64,000 nucleotides of DNA from Caenimonas aquaedulcis (GTDB lineage: Bacteria; Pseudomonadota; Gammaproteobacteria; Burkholderiales; Burkholderiaceae_C). The notes under the pieces were generated by a model. It did no database searches. It was given only the letters and a program-made list of their open reading frames with translations, and was not told where the DNA came from. Shown piece after piece: positions 1-8,698 of the stretch. Location of the stretch: NCBI RefSeq assembly GCF_015831345.1, contig NZ_JADWYS010000001.1, forward strand, positions 2,942,618-3,006,617. The letters run 5' to 3'. Numbering within the stretch: position 1 is the first letter of the stretch; every line of letters starts with the position of its first letter. The position numbers were made by a program, and so were the translations under genes.

Positions 1-481
1 CGATCGAGTCCACCGATTGCATGCCGCGCGTCAACGCGTCGACCACTGCGCTGGACAGCGCGGGCACGGAACTCGCGCCGCTGGTGACCAGCACGCGCGC
101 TCCTTCGGCCGCCGCATGCAATGCGGAGATCCCGGCGACGAAGGCGCGCGCATCCGCGAGATCGATGTAATGCGCACCCTGTGCGATGCACGCCTGCGCG
201 ACGCGATAGTCCTGTCCCTGGAAAGGCCCGCAGCAATGGACCACCGCGGCGGGCTGCAGATGCGCGAGGGAGGACGCGAAGTCGCCGGACATGGCGTCGA
301 GCTCGATGCCTTCCACGAGCGTTGCGGGGGCGCATGCCAGGCCCTCGACCGATGCCCGGGCCTTGTCGCCCGACCGGCCCGCGGCGAAGATGTGCAGGCC
401 GCCCTGGCGCGCCAGCCGCTCGACCAGCCGGCTGCCGAAGAAGCCATACCCTCCCAGGACGAGCACGCGGTAACCGGACAT
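1..481 (-). CDS. Saccharopine dehydrogenase-like NAD(P)-binding protein (3' end outside window)
   Basis: The minus-strand reading frame opens at an ATG at 481 (MSGYRVLVLGGYGFFGSRL) and stays open to the window edge, giving about 160 residues. Residues 4-20 form a Rossmann-fold start with GGYGFFGS as the nucleotide-binding glycine loop. It is followed by an arginine-bearing segment (AAGRSGDK) and by VVHCCGPF, both typical of the saccharopine dehydrogenase NADP-binding family (Sacchrp_dh_NADP). Many relatives are oxidoreductases of unknown substrate, so no pathway is assigned. The gene starts just downstream of the terminator at 500-527, so that hairpin ends upstream transcription rather than its own. 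The C-terminal half is missing from the window. Confidence is good for the fold and low for the function. Confidence 0.8.
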   Translation of the reverse strand, partial: MSGYRVLVLGGYGFFGSRLVERLARQGGLHIFAAGRSGDKARASVEGLACAPATLVEGIELDAMSGDFASSLAHLQPAAVVHCCGPFQGQDYRVAQACIAQGAHYIDLADARAFVAGISALHAAAEGARVLVTSGASSVPALSSAVVDALTRGMQSVDSI

Positions 482-499
482 GCGGGAAGTGTAGGCGCC

Positions 500-527
500 A
501 AAAAAAACAGCCACCTTTCGGCGGCTG
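500..527 (-). terminator. Intrinsic terminator (minus strand)
   Basis: On the minus strand an 8-bp stem (508-515 pairing with 520-527, one G-U pair) closes a GAAA tetraloop and runs directly into eight T residues (507 down to 500). This is a textbook rho-independent terminator. It lies about 180 nt beyond the histidine kinase stop codon and 19 nt before the start of the saccharopine-dehydrogenase-like gene. It could therefore end the two-component operon, or a separate short transcript in the gap. Confidence 0.8.
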
Positions 528-611
528 TATAAAGTCCTTGGAAGGACGTCGTTGGGAGACTTGAAAACCGGTTTCGCTTATCCGCTCGAAGAGCGACTGC
601 GTGACAGCGGT
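500..611 (-). ncRNA. Candidate small structured RNA
   Basis: The 226-nt gap between the histidine kinase and the 481 start contains no convincing gene. On the minus strand it shows a -10-like TATATT (618-623) with no good -35 box. Two further perfect small hairpins follow (583-587 with 591-595, and 534-539 with 542-547), then the strong terminator at 500-527. A promoter-like element followed by stacked hairpins and a U-tract over about 110 nt is the usual outline of a bacterial small RNA. It does not match 6S, 4.5S, tmRNA or a tRNA as far as I can tell. It may simply be the 3' UTR of the kinase operon. Confidence 0.3.
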
Positions 612-707
612 GGAATCAATATAGCCCCGGCCACCGGTTTGCGCATCCTACAAATGGGGGAGGCGCGCACATGGAATGTGCACATGTTCACGTTGCGCGC
701 GTCCGGT

Positions 708-1895
708 TTACACCCGGTCGCACGGCACACGTAGAACAAAGCATGCACCGCCGCCGGGCTGGTCCACGCACTGCACGGTGCCGTGGTGGCGCTGCGTGAT
801 CGAGCGCACCAGCGCCAGGCCGAGGCCGACGCCGCCCGAGCGCTCGCTCGCGCCCGCGAGCCGGTAGAAGGGCTCGAAAATCCGCTCGCGTTCCGCGGGG
901 GGAACGCCAGGCCCTTGGTCCCGGACCCGCACGACGGCCTCGCCCTGCTCGCGGCTGACCTCCACCGTCACCTCGCCGTCGCTGTAGCGGCGCGCGTTCT
1001 CGAGCAGGTTGCGGATCGCGCGGCGCAGCAACTTGGAGACGCCTTGCACGACGAGCGGTTGCGGATCGGGGCTGGGCACGAGTTCCGCACCGGCGCGCGC
1101 GCATTCTTCCGCGACGAGGCCGGTCAGGTCGATCGATTCGAAGGTGCCGACGTCGGTCTCCTTCGCGTCGAGGCGGCTCGCGAGCAGGATCTCGTCGACG
1201 AGCTGGTCGAGCTCGCCGATGTTGCGGCGGATCTCGTCCTGGAACGCCGGCGAGGTCTGCGGGTCCATCAGCTCCAGCCCCATGCGGATGCGCGCGAGCG
1301 GCGAGCGCAATTCGTGCGACGCATTGGCGAGCAGCGACTTGTGCGACTTCAGCAGCGTCTCCACGCGCTCGGCTGCGTGGTTGAAGCGCTGCGCGAGGAA
1401 GGCGAGCTCGTCCGAGCCCGACTCGTTGATGCGCACGGACAGGTCGCCCTCGCCCCAGCGTTCCACGCCCTGGCGCAAGTGATCGAGCCGCAGCGTGAGC
1501 CGCCGGATGATGGGGTAGGTGCCGATCGCCACCGCGATGGCGACGATGCCCAGCAGCCACAGCAGGCTGCTCGGCCCGCGGAACCACGGACGCCCGGGCG
1601 GGCCTTCACCCGGCTGGCGAGGCCGCGGCGGCAGCTGCACGACGAGCGTGCGGCCATCGTTCATCGCCACCTGGAACTCCACGCCCTGGCCGGGCATGCG
1701 CACCGGGCGCGTCTTCACCTGGCCCAGCACGTCGCCCGCTTCGTTGCGGATGATCACCTCGCGCTCCGGCGCCTGTTCGGTGTTCGCGCGCCAGAGAAAG
1801 CCGAATGCCACCGTGAGCAGGCCCACGGCCAGCACGACCGCGATCCAGATGCGCAGGTAGAGGGGGACGCGAAACCGCGCGCGCCAGGCGACCAC
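708..1895 (-). CDS. Sensor histidine kinase, EnvZ/RstB type
   Basis: This is a 395-residue inner-membrane sensor kinase. It has a first membrane segment at about residues 15-35, a periplasmic domain of about 70 residues rich in proline and arginine, a second membrane segment (SLLWLLGIVAIAVAIGTYPII) and a HAMP-like linker. The dimerisation/H-box is HELRSPLARIR with the phosphorylated His near residue 194. The ATPase domain has an N-box (NLLENARRYS), a G1 box (DQGPGVP), an F-box (IFEPFYR) and a G2 box (GVGLGLALV). The start is GTG at 1895, four bases after the stop of the response regulator upstream, so the two form one operon. The stimulus is unknown. The nearby porin and muropeptide permease suggest envelope sensing, but that is only context. 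Confidence 0.93.
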   Translation of the reverse strand: MVAWRARFRVPLYLRIWIAVVLAVGLLTVAFGFLWRANTEQAPEREVIIRNEAGDVLGQVKTRPVRMPGQGVEFQVAMNDGRTLVVQLPPRPRQPGEGPPGRPWFRGPSSLLWLLGIVAIAVAIGTYPIIRRLTLRLDHLRQGVERWGEGDLSVRINESGSDELAFLAQRFNHAAERVETLLKSHKSLLANASHELRSPLARIRMGLELMDPQTSPAFQDEIRRNIGELDQLVDEILLASRLDAKETDVGTFESIDLTGLVAEECARAGAELVPSPDPQPLVVQGVSKLLRRAIRNLLENARRYSDGEVTVEVSREQGEAVVRVRDQGPGVPPAERERIFEPFYRLAGASERSGGVGLGLALVRSITQRHHGTVQCVDQPGGGACFVLRVPCDRV

Positions 1896-1899
1896 GCGT

Positions 1900-2613
1900 T
1901 CAGTCCTGCTGCTTGGCGAAGACGTAGCCCACGCCGCGCACGGTGAGGATGCGCTTCGGGTTCTTGGCGTCCGACTCGATCGCCGCGCGGATGCGGCCCA
2001 TGTGCACGTCGATCGAGCGGTCGAAGGCCTCGAGCTCGCGGCCGCGCACGGCTTCCATGATCTGGTCGCGCGTGAGCACGCGGCCGGCGCGCTCGGCGAG
2101 CGTCATCAGCAGGTCGAACTGGTAGGACGTGAGCTCCGCCGGCTTGCCGTTCACGACGACGGTGCGCGCGTCGCGGTCGATCTCCAGCGTGCCGAAGCGC
2201 AGCAGTTTCGCGGCGGGCTGCGGGCCTTCGGTGCGGCGGCGCAGGATGGCGCGGATGCGCGCGAGCAATTCGCGCGGCTCGAAGGGCTTGGGCAGGTAGT
2301 CGTCCGCGCCGAGCTCCAGCCCGACGATGCGGTCCATCGGGTCGCCCTTGGCGGTGAGCATGAGCACGGGGATCTGCCCCGCCTCGCCCGGCAGCGAGCG
2401 CAGGCGGCGGCAGACTTCCAGCCCGTCCATGTCGGGCAGCATCAGGTCCAGGATGACGAGCTCGGGCGCCGCGCCCGAGGGCGGCTCCTGCAGCAGCGCG
2501 AGGCCGGCCTTGGCGTCGATCGCGTGGGTGACGCCGAAGCCCGATCGCTCCAGGTACTCGCCCACCATCTGCGCCAGGCGGGCGTCGTCTTCGATCATCA
2601 GCAGTTGTTGCAT
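1900..2613 (-). CDS. OmpR/RstA-family response regulator
   Basis: This DNA-binding response regulator has about 237 residues. The receiver domain carries the acidic pair (EDD) near the start, the phospho-acceptor Asp in ELVILDLMLPDMDG, a conserved Thr-Ala (LMLTAKGD) and Lys (YLPKPFEPREL). The C-terminal winged helix has the usual RSIDVHMGRIR recognition segment and ends RGVGYVFAKQQD. I start it at the ATG at 2613 (MQQLLMIEDD), because the receiver begins there. An in-frame upstream start at 2652 would add an unconserved His/Ala stretch. It is the partner of the kinase at 708-1895. Confidence 0.93.
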   Translation of the reverse strand: MQQLLMIEDDARLAQMVGEYLERSGFGVTHAIDAKAGLALLQEPPSGAAPELVILDLMLPDMDGLEVCRRLRSLPGEAGQIPVLMLTAKGDPMDRIVGLELGADDYLPKPFEPRELLARIRAILRRRTEGPQPAAKLLRFGTLEIDRDARTVVVNGKPAELTSYQFDLLMTLAERAGRVLTRDQIMEAVRGRELEAFDRSIDVHMGRIRAAIESDAKNPKRILTVRGVGYVFAKQQD

Positions 2614-2702
2614 GGGTGCATTGTGAGGGTGCGCGTGCGCGCAATCCCCCATCGTGGCGCGCGGGCTGCTCCGCTGCGCGAAGCGGCGGTAAAGTTAGGT
2701 AA

Positions 2703-4178
2703 ATGGCCGTACCTTCCGACCTGTCCGAGTTCGCGGGTGTGCCCGCCGCGCAGGCGCGGCGCGCGCCCGGGGCGGTGGCGCTGGAATTCGACGGGGCGGC
2801 GCTCGGCTATGCCGAATTCGCGCGCGCGTGCGAGCACGTGGCCGGCGTCCTCTGGACCCACTGGGGGGTGCGCCCCGGCGATCGCGTGGCCTGGCTGGGT
2901 GCGAACCACCCGGGGCAGCTCGTCTTGCTCTTCGCCCTGGCGCGCATCGGCGCCGCCTTGCTGCCGCTCAACTTCCGCCTGGCGCCGGCCGAGTGGGACG
3001 CGCAAGTGGCTGACTGCAGGCCGACCCGGCTCGTGCATGACGACGCATGGGCGGATGCCGCCTTGCAACTGGGCGCGCGTCACACGCTGCCGGTGCATCG
3101 CGCGCAGGCGCTGGGCGAGCAGATCGACGCGCCGCCCGCGCCGGTCCACGGCACGGACGCAAGCGCCGTGCTGCTCGTCTATACATCCGGGACCACCGGC
3201 CGGCCGAAGGCGGCCGTGCACACGCAGGGCAACCTGCTGGCCAACATGCGCATCGCGGCGCAGGTGCAGCGGATGACGCCTGGCGACCGAGTCGCCACGA
3301 TGCTGCCGATGTTCCATGTGGGCGGGCTGTGCATCCAGACCTTGCCGGCCCTGTACGCGGGCGCCACGGTGATCCTTCATCCCCGCTTTTCACCCGACAG
3401 CGCGTTCGTTTGCTTCGAACGCGACCGGCCCACGCTCACCTTGCAGGTGCCGGCCACGATGAAGGCGCTCGTCGACCATCCGCGCTGGCCCGGCGCCGAC
3501 CTCTCGAGCCTGCGTGCGATGTGGGCGGGCTCCAGCCTGCTGCCTGCGTCACTGGTGCGGGCCGTGCATGCGCGCGGCGTGCCGGTGTGCAATGTGTATG
3601 GCGCGACGGAGACGGGCCCCTTCTCGATCGCGCTGGGGCCCGAGGCGGCGATGGACCACGTGGGTTCCTGCGGCTGGCCCGCGCCCGAAGTGGACGTGCG
3701 ATTGAAGGACGCGAAGGATGGCGTAGGTGAACTGCTTCTGCGCGCGCCGAACGTGGTGTCGCGTTACTGGCCGGACATCGCGGCCTGCGACGCGGACGGC
3801 TGGTTCCATACGGGCGATCTCGCGTCGCTGGCGTCCGATGGCAGCTACACGATCGTGGGCCGTGCGAAGGAGCTCATCATCTCGGGCGGCGAGAACATCC
3901 ACCCGGCGGAAATCGAATCGGTGCTCGGCGAGCATCCCGCGGTGCTGGAATGCGCCGCATTCGGCGTCCCGGATGACGCGTGGGGCGAAGCTGTTGCGGT
4001 GGCCGTGGTCCTGCGCGAAGGACAGGCGGCGGACCAGGACGCGCTCGCCGCGTTCCTGGCCGGCCGGCTGGCGCGCTACAAGCTTCCGCGCCGCTGGCTG
4101 TGGGTGGAAGCCCTGCCCAAAACCGCGCTGGGCAAGTTGCAGCGCGGTGCCCTGGCGGCGCTTAGAACGTCACCTTGA
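2703..4178 (+). CDS. Acyl-CoA synthetase (AMP-forming)
   Basis: This 491-residue class I adenylate-forming enzyme activates a carboxylic acid to its adenylate and then to the CoA thioester. Visible motifs are the P-loop-like A3 motif YTSGTTGRPKA (about residue 160), LPMFHVGGL, the A5 motif VYGATETG, the A7 motif GWFHTGDLA, the hinge GRAKELIISGGENIHP, and the C-terminal catalytic Lys in KTALGKLQR. It is shorter than FadD (about 560) and nearer in size to o-succinylbenzoate-CoA ligase and fatty/aryl-CoA ligases, so the substrate cannot be named. It is divergent from the two-component genes, and its 3' end overlaps the convergent porin gene by 17 bp. Confidence 0.9.
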   Translation: MAVPSDLSEFAGVPAAQARRAPGAVALEFDGAALGYAEFARACEHVAGVLWTHWGVRPGDRVAWLGANHPGQLVLLFALARIGAALLPLNFRLAPAEWDAQVADCRPTRLVHDDAWADAALQLGARHTLPVHRAQALGEQIDAPPAPVHGTDASAVLLVYTSGTTGRPKAAVHTQGNLLANMRIAAQVQRMTPGDRVATMLPMFHVGGLCIQTLPALYAGATVILHPRFSPDSAFVCFERDRPTLTLQVPATMKALVDHPRWPGADLSSLRAMWAGSSLLPASLVRAVHARGVPVCNVYGATETGPFSIALGPEAAMDHVGSCGWPAPEVDVRLKDAKDGVGELLLRAPNVVSRYWPDIAACDADGWFHTGDLASLASDGSYTIVGRAKELIISGGENIHPAEIESVLGEHPAVLECAAFGVPDDAWGEAVAVAVVLREGQAADQDALAAFLAGRLARYKLPRRWLWVEALPKTALGKLQRGALAALRTSP

Positions 4179-4929
4179 TCCCGGCGACGAGGTTGGCGCG
4201 GCCGAGGTCCTTCGTGCCGCTGCCCGGGAGCATGAACGGCGCGCCGAAGTGATCTTTCCAGTTCGAGCCGACCACCGCGACACTGGCGGACAGGCCGTAT
4301 CCCAGGTCCTTGGTGCCGGTGAGCGAGTAGTCCATATAGGTCCCGAAGCCCTTGATGCGCTGCCATCCTGCGTGCGGGGTGAGCGAGTAGCCATCGCCCA
4401 GGTCGATCGAGGCCGACAGGTCCAGGTAGCCGCTGCCCTTGCTGCCGGGCGCGCCGAACAGGTCGGTGAGGCTGTGGGAGTACTTGGCCGTGAAGAGCTT
4501 GTAAGTGAGCGCGCCGTACACCTCGAAGGTGTTGGCGTTCTGCGTGGTCACGTCCTTGAGCGTGTTGCCCACGTACCAATACTGGAGCGCGCCGACGTCG
4601 TACGAGAGATCGTGGCCGATCGTTCCCTTGTAGCCGCCGTAGAGGTCGATTTCGACCGGGCCTTTGGCTTGCGGGCCCGCGGGGATGGAGGAATCCTTGA
4701 TCCAGCGGATCGTGGAGGCCCAGGCGCCGGCGTACCAGCCGCCCGCGCCCGCGTAGTCGATCCCGCCTTGCAGGGCGGGCTTGCGGGCCGATTGCGAGAG
4801 GCCGCGGTAGCGGTAGTCGGTGACGGCGCCGATGTTGTAGCTGAGGCCCGAAGCGGGCGGGGCTTCAGCGTGGGCGAAGGATGCCGCTGCGCAAAGCGCG
4901 GCGAAGGCGATGAGGGACCGTTTGTGCAT
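4162..4929 (-). CDS. TorF-family putative porin
   Basis: This is a 255-residue outer-membrane beta-barrel. It has a Sec signal peptide (MHKRSLIAFAALCAAASFAHA, cleavage after AHA) and then GLSYNIGAVTDYRYRGLSQS, the hallmark N-terminus of the TorF (TIGR02001) family. Alternating aromatic strands follow, ending in a terminal strand NLVAGIKVTF with the C-terminal Phe needed for outer-membrane insertion. An SD-like GGAGC precedes the ATG. It lies 72 bp downstream of the AmpG-like gene on the same strand. The family is often found with two-component regulation or transport genes; the substrate is unknown. Confidence 0.85.
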   Translation of the reverse strand: MHKRSLIAFAALCAAASFAHAEAPPASGLSYNIGAVTDYRYRGLSQSARKPALQGGIDYAGAGGWYAGAWASTIRWIKDSSIPAGPQAKGPVEIDLYGGYKGTIGHDLSYDVGALQYWYVGNTLKDVTTQNANTFEVYGALTYKLFTAKYSHSLTDLFGAPGSKGSGYLDLSASIDLGDGYSLTPHAGWQRIKGFGTYMDYSLTGTKDLGYGLSASVAVVGSNWKDHFGAPFMLPGSGTKDLGRANLVAGIKVTF

Positions 4930-5001
4930 GGGATGCTCCGTCGAAAGAAAGCTTCGGACGGTAGCGTGATTGCGGCGCGATAGGAGCCGCAGTTGAAATC
5001 A

Positions 5002-6372
5002 TCACGAATTGGTCACATGCGCGCTTCGCCGCTGCATCCGCCACAACACCACCAGCAACACCATCGGCGGAATCGCGGTGAGCCCTGTCGCCACGAACGC
5101 CGTCGCATAAGCGCCCAGCAACCCGTGCGACGGGGTCAGCGCATCGACTGTCGCCCCTGAAAAGCCCTTCGCGAATTTCCCGAGGATCGCGTACGTGGAG
5201 GACAGCATCGCGTACTGCGTCGCGGTGTACCCGAGGCTCGTCAAGCTCGACATGTAGGTGACGAGTGCGACACCCGCGAATGCCTGCGCGAACGAATCCA
5301 GCGTCATCACGGCAGCGAACAGCGAGGTGTCCGCGCTCAGGCTGAGCAGCGCGAAGGCCGCGGTGCCGAAGCCTTCCAGCACCAGCCCGATGACGAGTGT
5401 CGGCAACATGCCGATGCGTACCGCGCTGATCCCCGCGGCCGCGATGCCGACGAAGGTGGCGACGAGCCCGAACGATCCGCGCACCCATGCGACGGTGTCC
5501 TTGGAAATGCCGAGGTCGTGATAGAACGGGTTGTACATCGGGCCCATCACGAAGTCGGGCAGGCGGTACAGCGCGACCATCAGCAGCATCACGAGCCCGG
5601 CCGTCTTGTGCTTGGCGAAGAAATCGACGAAGGGCCCGATGATCGCGTCGCCCAGTCCGCGCAGCGTCCACAGCGGCGGCTTCGAATGCAGCACGGTGTC
5701 CGCGCGCGTCGGTTCCTTCGCGAACAGCGTGGCCGCGGTGCAGAGGATCATCAACACCGCCATCGCCACATAGGACACCGGCCAGCCGACACGGGCGGCG
5801 GCGGCGATGATCAACGCGTCGGTGACGAGCAGTGCGCTGCGGTAGCCGACTTGCGCGGCCGACGTCATCAAGCCCACTTCGTCGGCGTCCGCTGCGGCCT
5901 CGATGCGCCACGCGTCGATCGCGATGTCCTGCGTCGCCGACGCGAAAGCCGTGAGCAGCGCGAAGGCGCCGATCGCGGCGAGCCCGCCGGCCGTGCCGAC
6001 CGCCGCCATGCCGATCAGGCCGATCGCCACGAGGATCTGGCAGAACAGCATCCACCCGCGCCGGCGCCCGAGGCGCCCGAGCAGGGGGACATCGATGCGG
6101 TCCACCAGCGGCGACCAGTACACCTTGAATGCATAGGCGAAGCCGACCCAGGAGATGAAACCGATGGCGATCAGGCTCGTGCCCTCGTCGCGCAGCCAGT
6201 AGCCGAAGGTGTTGGCGGTGAGCAGGAAGGGCAGGCCCGAGGAGAAGCCCAGCGCAAGCATCACCGCGACCTTGGGTTGGCGCAGTTCGCGCAGCACCTC
6301 CAGCGCGGATCGTTTGCGGCGCGCGGCGGACGGCGCCTCGGGTTCCCGGCTGACAGGAGGGGGTGGGGTCAT
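5002..6372 (-). CDS. ampG: AmpG-like MFS muropeptide permease
   Basis: This inner-membrane MFS transporter of about 456 residues has the AmpG signature: LGFSSGLPFLLTANTFGYWL in helix 1, GTSLIAIGFISWVG in helix 2, then KVYWSPLVDRIDVPLLGRLG with the RRRGWM loop. AmpG proteins import GlcNAc-anhydroMurNAc-peptides for cell-wall recycling and can feed AmpC beta-lactamase induction. Twelve or more hydrophobic segments are seen. I use the ATG at 6372 (MTPPPPVSREPE). An ATG at 6396 would add eight residues and neither has a good SD. The longer upstream frame overlaps the divergent protease gene and is not real. A role in peptidoglycan recycling is inferred from the family. Confidence 0.85.
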   Translation of the reverse strand: MTPPPPVSREPEAPSAARRKRSALEVLRELRQPKVAVMLALGFSSGLPFLLTANTFGYWLRDEGTSLIAIGFISWVGFAYAFKVYWSPLVDRIDVPLLGRLGRRRGWMLFCQILVAIGLIGMAAVGTAGGLAAIGAFALLTAFASATQDIAIDAWRIEAAADADEVGLMTSAAQVGYRSALLVTDALIIAAAARVGWPVSYVAMAVLMILCTAATLFAKEPTRADTVLHSKPPLWTLRGLGDAIIGPFVDFFAKHKTAGLVMLLMVALYRLPDFVMGPMYNPFYHDLGISKDTVAWVRGSFGLVATFVGIAAAGISAVRIGMLPTLVIGLVLEGFGTAAFALLSLSADTSLFAAVMTLDSFAQAFAGVALVTYMSSLTSLGYTATQYAMLSSTYAILGKFAKGFSGATVDALTPSHGLLGAYATAFVATGLTAIPPMVLLVVLWRMQRRSAHVTNS

Positions 6373-6441
6373 CGAAGAATAATAAGCGGACCCCATGCCC
6401 GACCGGGGAGCGAGATGCGTGCGAATGTTCAGGAGTGCCCG

Positions 6442-7293
6442 ATGCAATCTGCGATGAAGCGTTATGCCAGGACGGCGGTGGTCGCCGCCGCATTGGGCCT
6501 GTCCGCCCTGGGCGCCGCGGCCAAGGAGCCGCCGCACGAAGGCGTCGAGGTCGGCAAGTCCTCGCGCCTTGCCGGGCTCGTGCCCGCCGCCCAGGTGGAG
6601 CAGGCGGCCGACCAGCAGTACCACCAGCTGCTGCAGCAGGCGCAAGCGAAGAACGCGCTGGCGCCCGCGACCAGCCCGCAATACAAGCGCCTCGAGGCCA
6701 TCAGCCAGCGCCTCATCCCGCAGTCGTATGCGTGGAACGAGCGCGCGAAGACCTGGAAGTGGGAGGTGAACGTGGTCGGCTCGCAGCAGGTCAACGCCTT
6801 CTGCATGCCCGGCGGCAAGATCGCCGTGTTCACCGGCATCATGGACAAGCTGCAGCTGTCGGACGACGAACTCGCGATGGTGGTCGGCCACGAGATGGCC
6901 CACGCGCTGCGCGAGCACGCGCGCGCCCGCATGAGCAAGGGCGCCCTCACGCAGGGCGGTATGCGCATCGGCGGGGCGGTGCTCTCGGGCATCTTCGGGA
7001 TCGACCCGCACATCACCGACATGGCGGCGCGCGGCGCGGCCAGCCTGCTCACGCTCAAGTTCAGCCGAAGCGACGAATCCGAGGCCGACCTCGTGGGCAT
7101 GGAGCTCGCCGCGCGCGCGGGCTACGACCCGCGCGCCGCGATCACGCTGTGGAAGAAGATGGCGCAGGCCAGCCAGGGCCAGCCGCCGCAGTGGATGTCC
7201 ACGCACCCGTCCAGCACGACGCGCATCGCGGAGCTGGAGCGCAACATTCCCCGCGTGATGCCGCTCTACCAGCGCACCGTCGCCAAGCGCTGA
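6442..7293 (+). CDS. M48-family metallopeptidase, exported
   Basis: This is a zinc endopeptidase of 283 residues. An SD (AGGAG at 6431-6435) six bases before the ATG fixes the start. The N-terminus is a signal peptide ending near AAAKEPP. There is no lipobox, so it is periplasmic or secreted, unlike the lipoprotein LoiP/YggG. The catalytic motif HEMAH lies near residue 150, and the third zinc ligand sits in ESEADLVGMELAARAGYDP. The ending WMSTHPSSTTRIAEL is typical of M48 proteases of the BepA/LoiP group, which act on outer-membrane or envelope proteins. It is divergent from the ampG-like gene across 69 bp. Confidence 0.9.
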   Translation: MQSAMKRYARTAVVAAALGLSALGAAAKEPPHEGVEVGKSSRLAGLVPAAQVEQAADQQYHQLLQQAQAKNALAPATSPQYKRLEAISQRLIPQSYAWNERAKTWKWEVNVVGSQQVNAFCMPGGKIAVFTGIMDKLQLSDDELAMVVGHEMAHALREHARARMSKGALTQGGMRIGGAVLSGIFGIDPHITDMAARGAASLLTLKFSRSDESEADLVGMELAARAGYDPRAAITLWKKMAQASQGQPPQWMSTHPSSTTRIAELERNIPRVMPLYQRTVAKR

Positions 7294-7336
7294 GGGGCTT
7301 CAAGGGCATGGCGGCACGGCGTTAAGCTTCGCCCCC

Positions 7337-8569
7337 ATGCGATTTCTCTTCGTCCACCAGAATTTTCCGGGCCAGTTCCGGCACGTCTCGCAGGCCCTTT
7401 CGGCGCGCGGACATGAAGTGGTGGCGCTCGGCGTGAACCCGCCCACGGGCGAGCCGGTGCGGGGCGTGAGGCACGTGCTGTACAAGGAGCGGCCCTTTCC
7501 CGCCGAGAAGGTGGAGCACCCGCTGGCCGGCGCGCTCTACGAACTCGCGGACAAGATGGCCCGCGGCGACAGCGCGGCGCGCGCGATGCGGGCACTGCAG
7601 GAGTCCGGCTTCGAGCCGGACGTGGTCGTCGTGCACTCGGGCTGGGGCGAGGCGATGTTCGCGAAGGACGTGTTCCCGAAGGCGCGCTTCATCGTCTACG
7701 CCGAGTATTACTACGGCGGCGAAGGCAGCGACACGGGTTTCGATCCGGAGTTCTCGCGCCCTTCCGTTCTGGCCGACCAGCGCGTGCGCATCCGCAACAC
7801 GCACCTGCTGCATCCGCTCAGCGCGTGCGACGTGGCGCTCACGCCCACGCAGTTCCAGAAGAGCCGCCATCCGGCCTGGGCGCAGGAGCGCATCCGCGTG
7901 ATCCACGAAGGCATCGACACCGACCGGTTCCGGCCGGACCCGAAAGCGACCGTCCAGTTGCAGACGGCGGGCCTCACGTTGCGCCCCGGCGATGAAACCG
8001 TGACTTTTGTCGTGCGGCAACTGGAGCCCTATAGGGGTTATCACATCTTCATGCGTGCGCTGCCGCTCCTGCAGAAGCTGCGGCCGAACGCGCGCGTGGT
8101 GCTGGTCGGCGGGGACGGATCGAGCTACAGCACAAAGCCCCCCGAAGGAAAGACCTGGCGCGACATCTTCCTGGCGGAGGTGGTGCAGCAGCTCGACATG
8201 AGCCGGGTCCACTTCGTGGGGCGGGTTCCCCACACCGTATTGACGCAACTGATGCAGGTGTCCGCGTTACATGTGTATCTGACTTACCCCTTCGTCCTGT
8301 CGTGGTCGCTGCTGGAGGCCATGAGCATCGGCTGCCTGGTGCTGGCATCGGACACCGGCCCGGTGCGGGAGGTGATCGAGCACGGGCGCAATGGCCTGTT
8401 GACGGACTTCTTCGACCACGACGCGCTGGCGCGGGCCATGGCCGACGCTCTTGGAAACCAGGAAAAACTGCGCCCTTTGCGCGAGGCGGCGCGCGAGACG
8501 ATCGTGTCGCGCTATGACCTGGCGCAGCACTGCCTGCCGCAGATGCTCGAACTCATGGAAAACCATTAG
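7337..8569 (+). CDS. GT4-family glycosyltransferase
   Basis: This 410-residue GT-B fold glycosyltransferase begins MRFLFVHQNFPGQFRHVS, the usual start of a family 4 subgroup. The C-terminal donor-binding half contains VIHEGIDTDRFRPD, VRQLEPYRGYHIFMRALP, HFVGRVPHTVL and the glycosyl-transferase group 1 EX7E-type segment LLEAMSIGCLVLASDTGPVREVIEHG. It likely transfers a nucleotide-activated sugar to a polysaccharide or lipid acceptor. There is no neighbouring polysaccharide cluster to narrow this. It ends 129 bp before the giant RTX gene, in the same direction, and co-transcription cannot be excluded. No signal peptide is seen. Confidence 0.88.
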   Translation: MRFLFVHQNFPGQFRHVSQALSARGHEVVALGVNPPTGEPVRGVRHVLYKERPFPAEKVEHPLAGALYELADKMARGDSAARAMRALQESGFEPDVVVVHSGWGEAMFAKDVFPKARFIVYAEYYYGGEGSDTGFDPEFSRPSVLADQRVRIRNTHLLHPLSACDVALTPTQFQKSRHPAWAQERIRVIHEGIDTDRFRPDPKATVQLQTAGLTLRPGDETVTFVVRQLEPYRGYHIFMRALPLLQKLRPNARVVLVGGDGSSYSTKPPEGKTWRDIFLAEVVQQLDMSRVHFVGRVPHTVLTQLMQVSALHVYLTYPFVLSWSLLEAMSIGCLVLASDTGPVREVIEHGRNGLLTDFFDHDALARAMADALGNQEKLRPLREAARETIVSRYDLAQHCLPQMLELMENH

Positions 8570-8698
8570 CCGCGCAAAACTGAATAGCAGGATTCGGGGC
8601 GGCACGCAACCCACGAATGCAGGGTGTAGTCACACTTGTTTCGGAGTGTTAGGGGATGTAGCCTCTGAGGCTTCTTTTCGCGCGCAGGAGTATCCGCC

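Noticed and set aside
552..734. 60-codon plus-strand frame in the gap after the two-component genes
   Set aside because: TTG start, no SD, no domain, and it runs into the 3' end of the histidine kinase gene. The structured minus-strand signals explain the region better.
5518..6441. Upstream extension of the M48 protease frame
   Set aside because: It overlaps the antisense of the ampG-like gene. The SD at 6431-6435 and a signal peptide at the 6442 start fix the real beginning.
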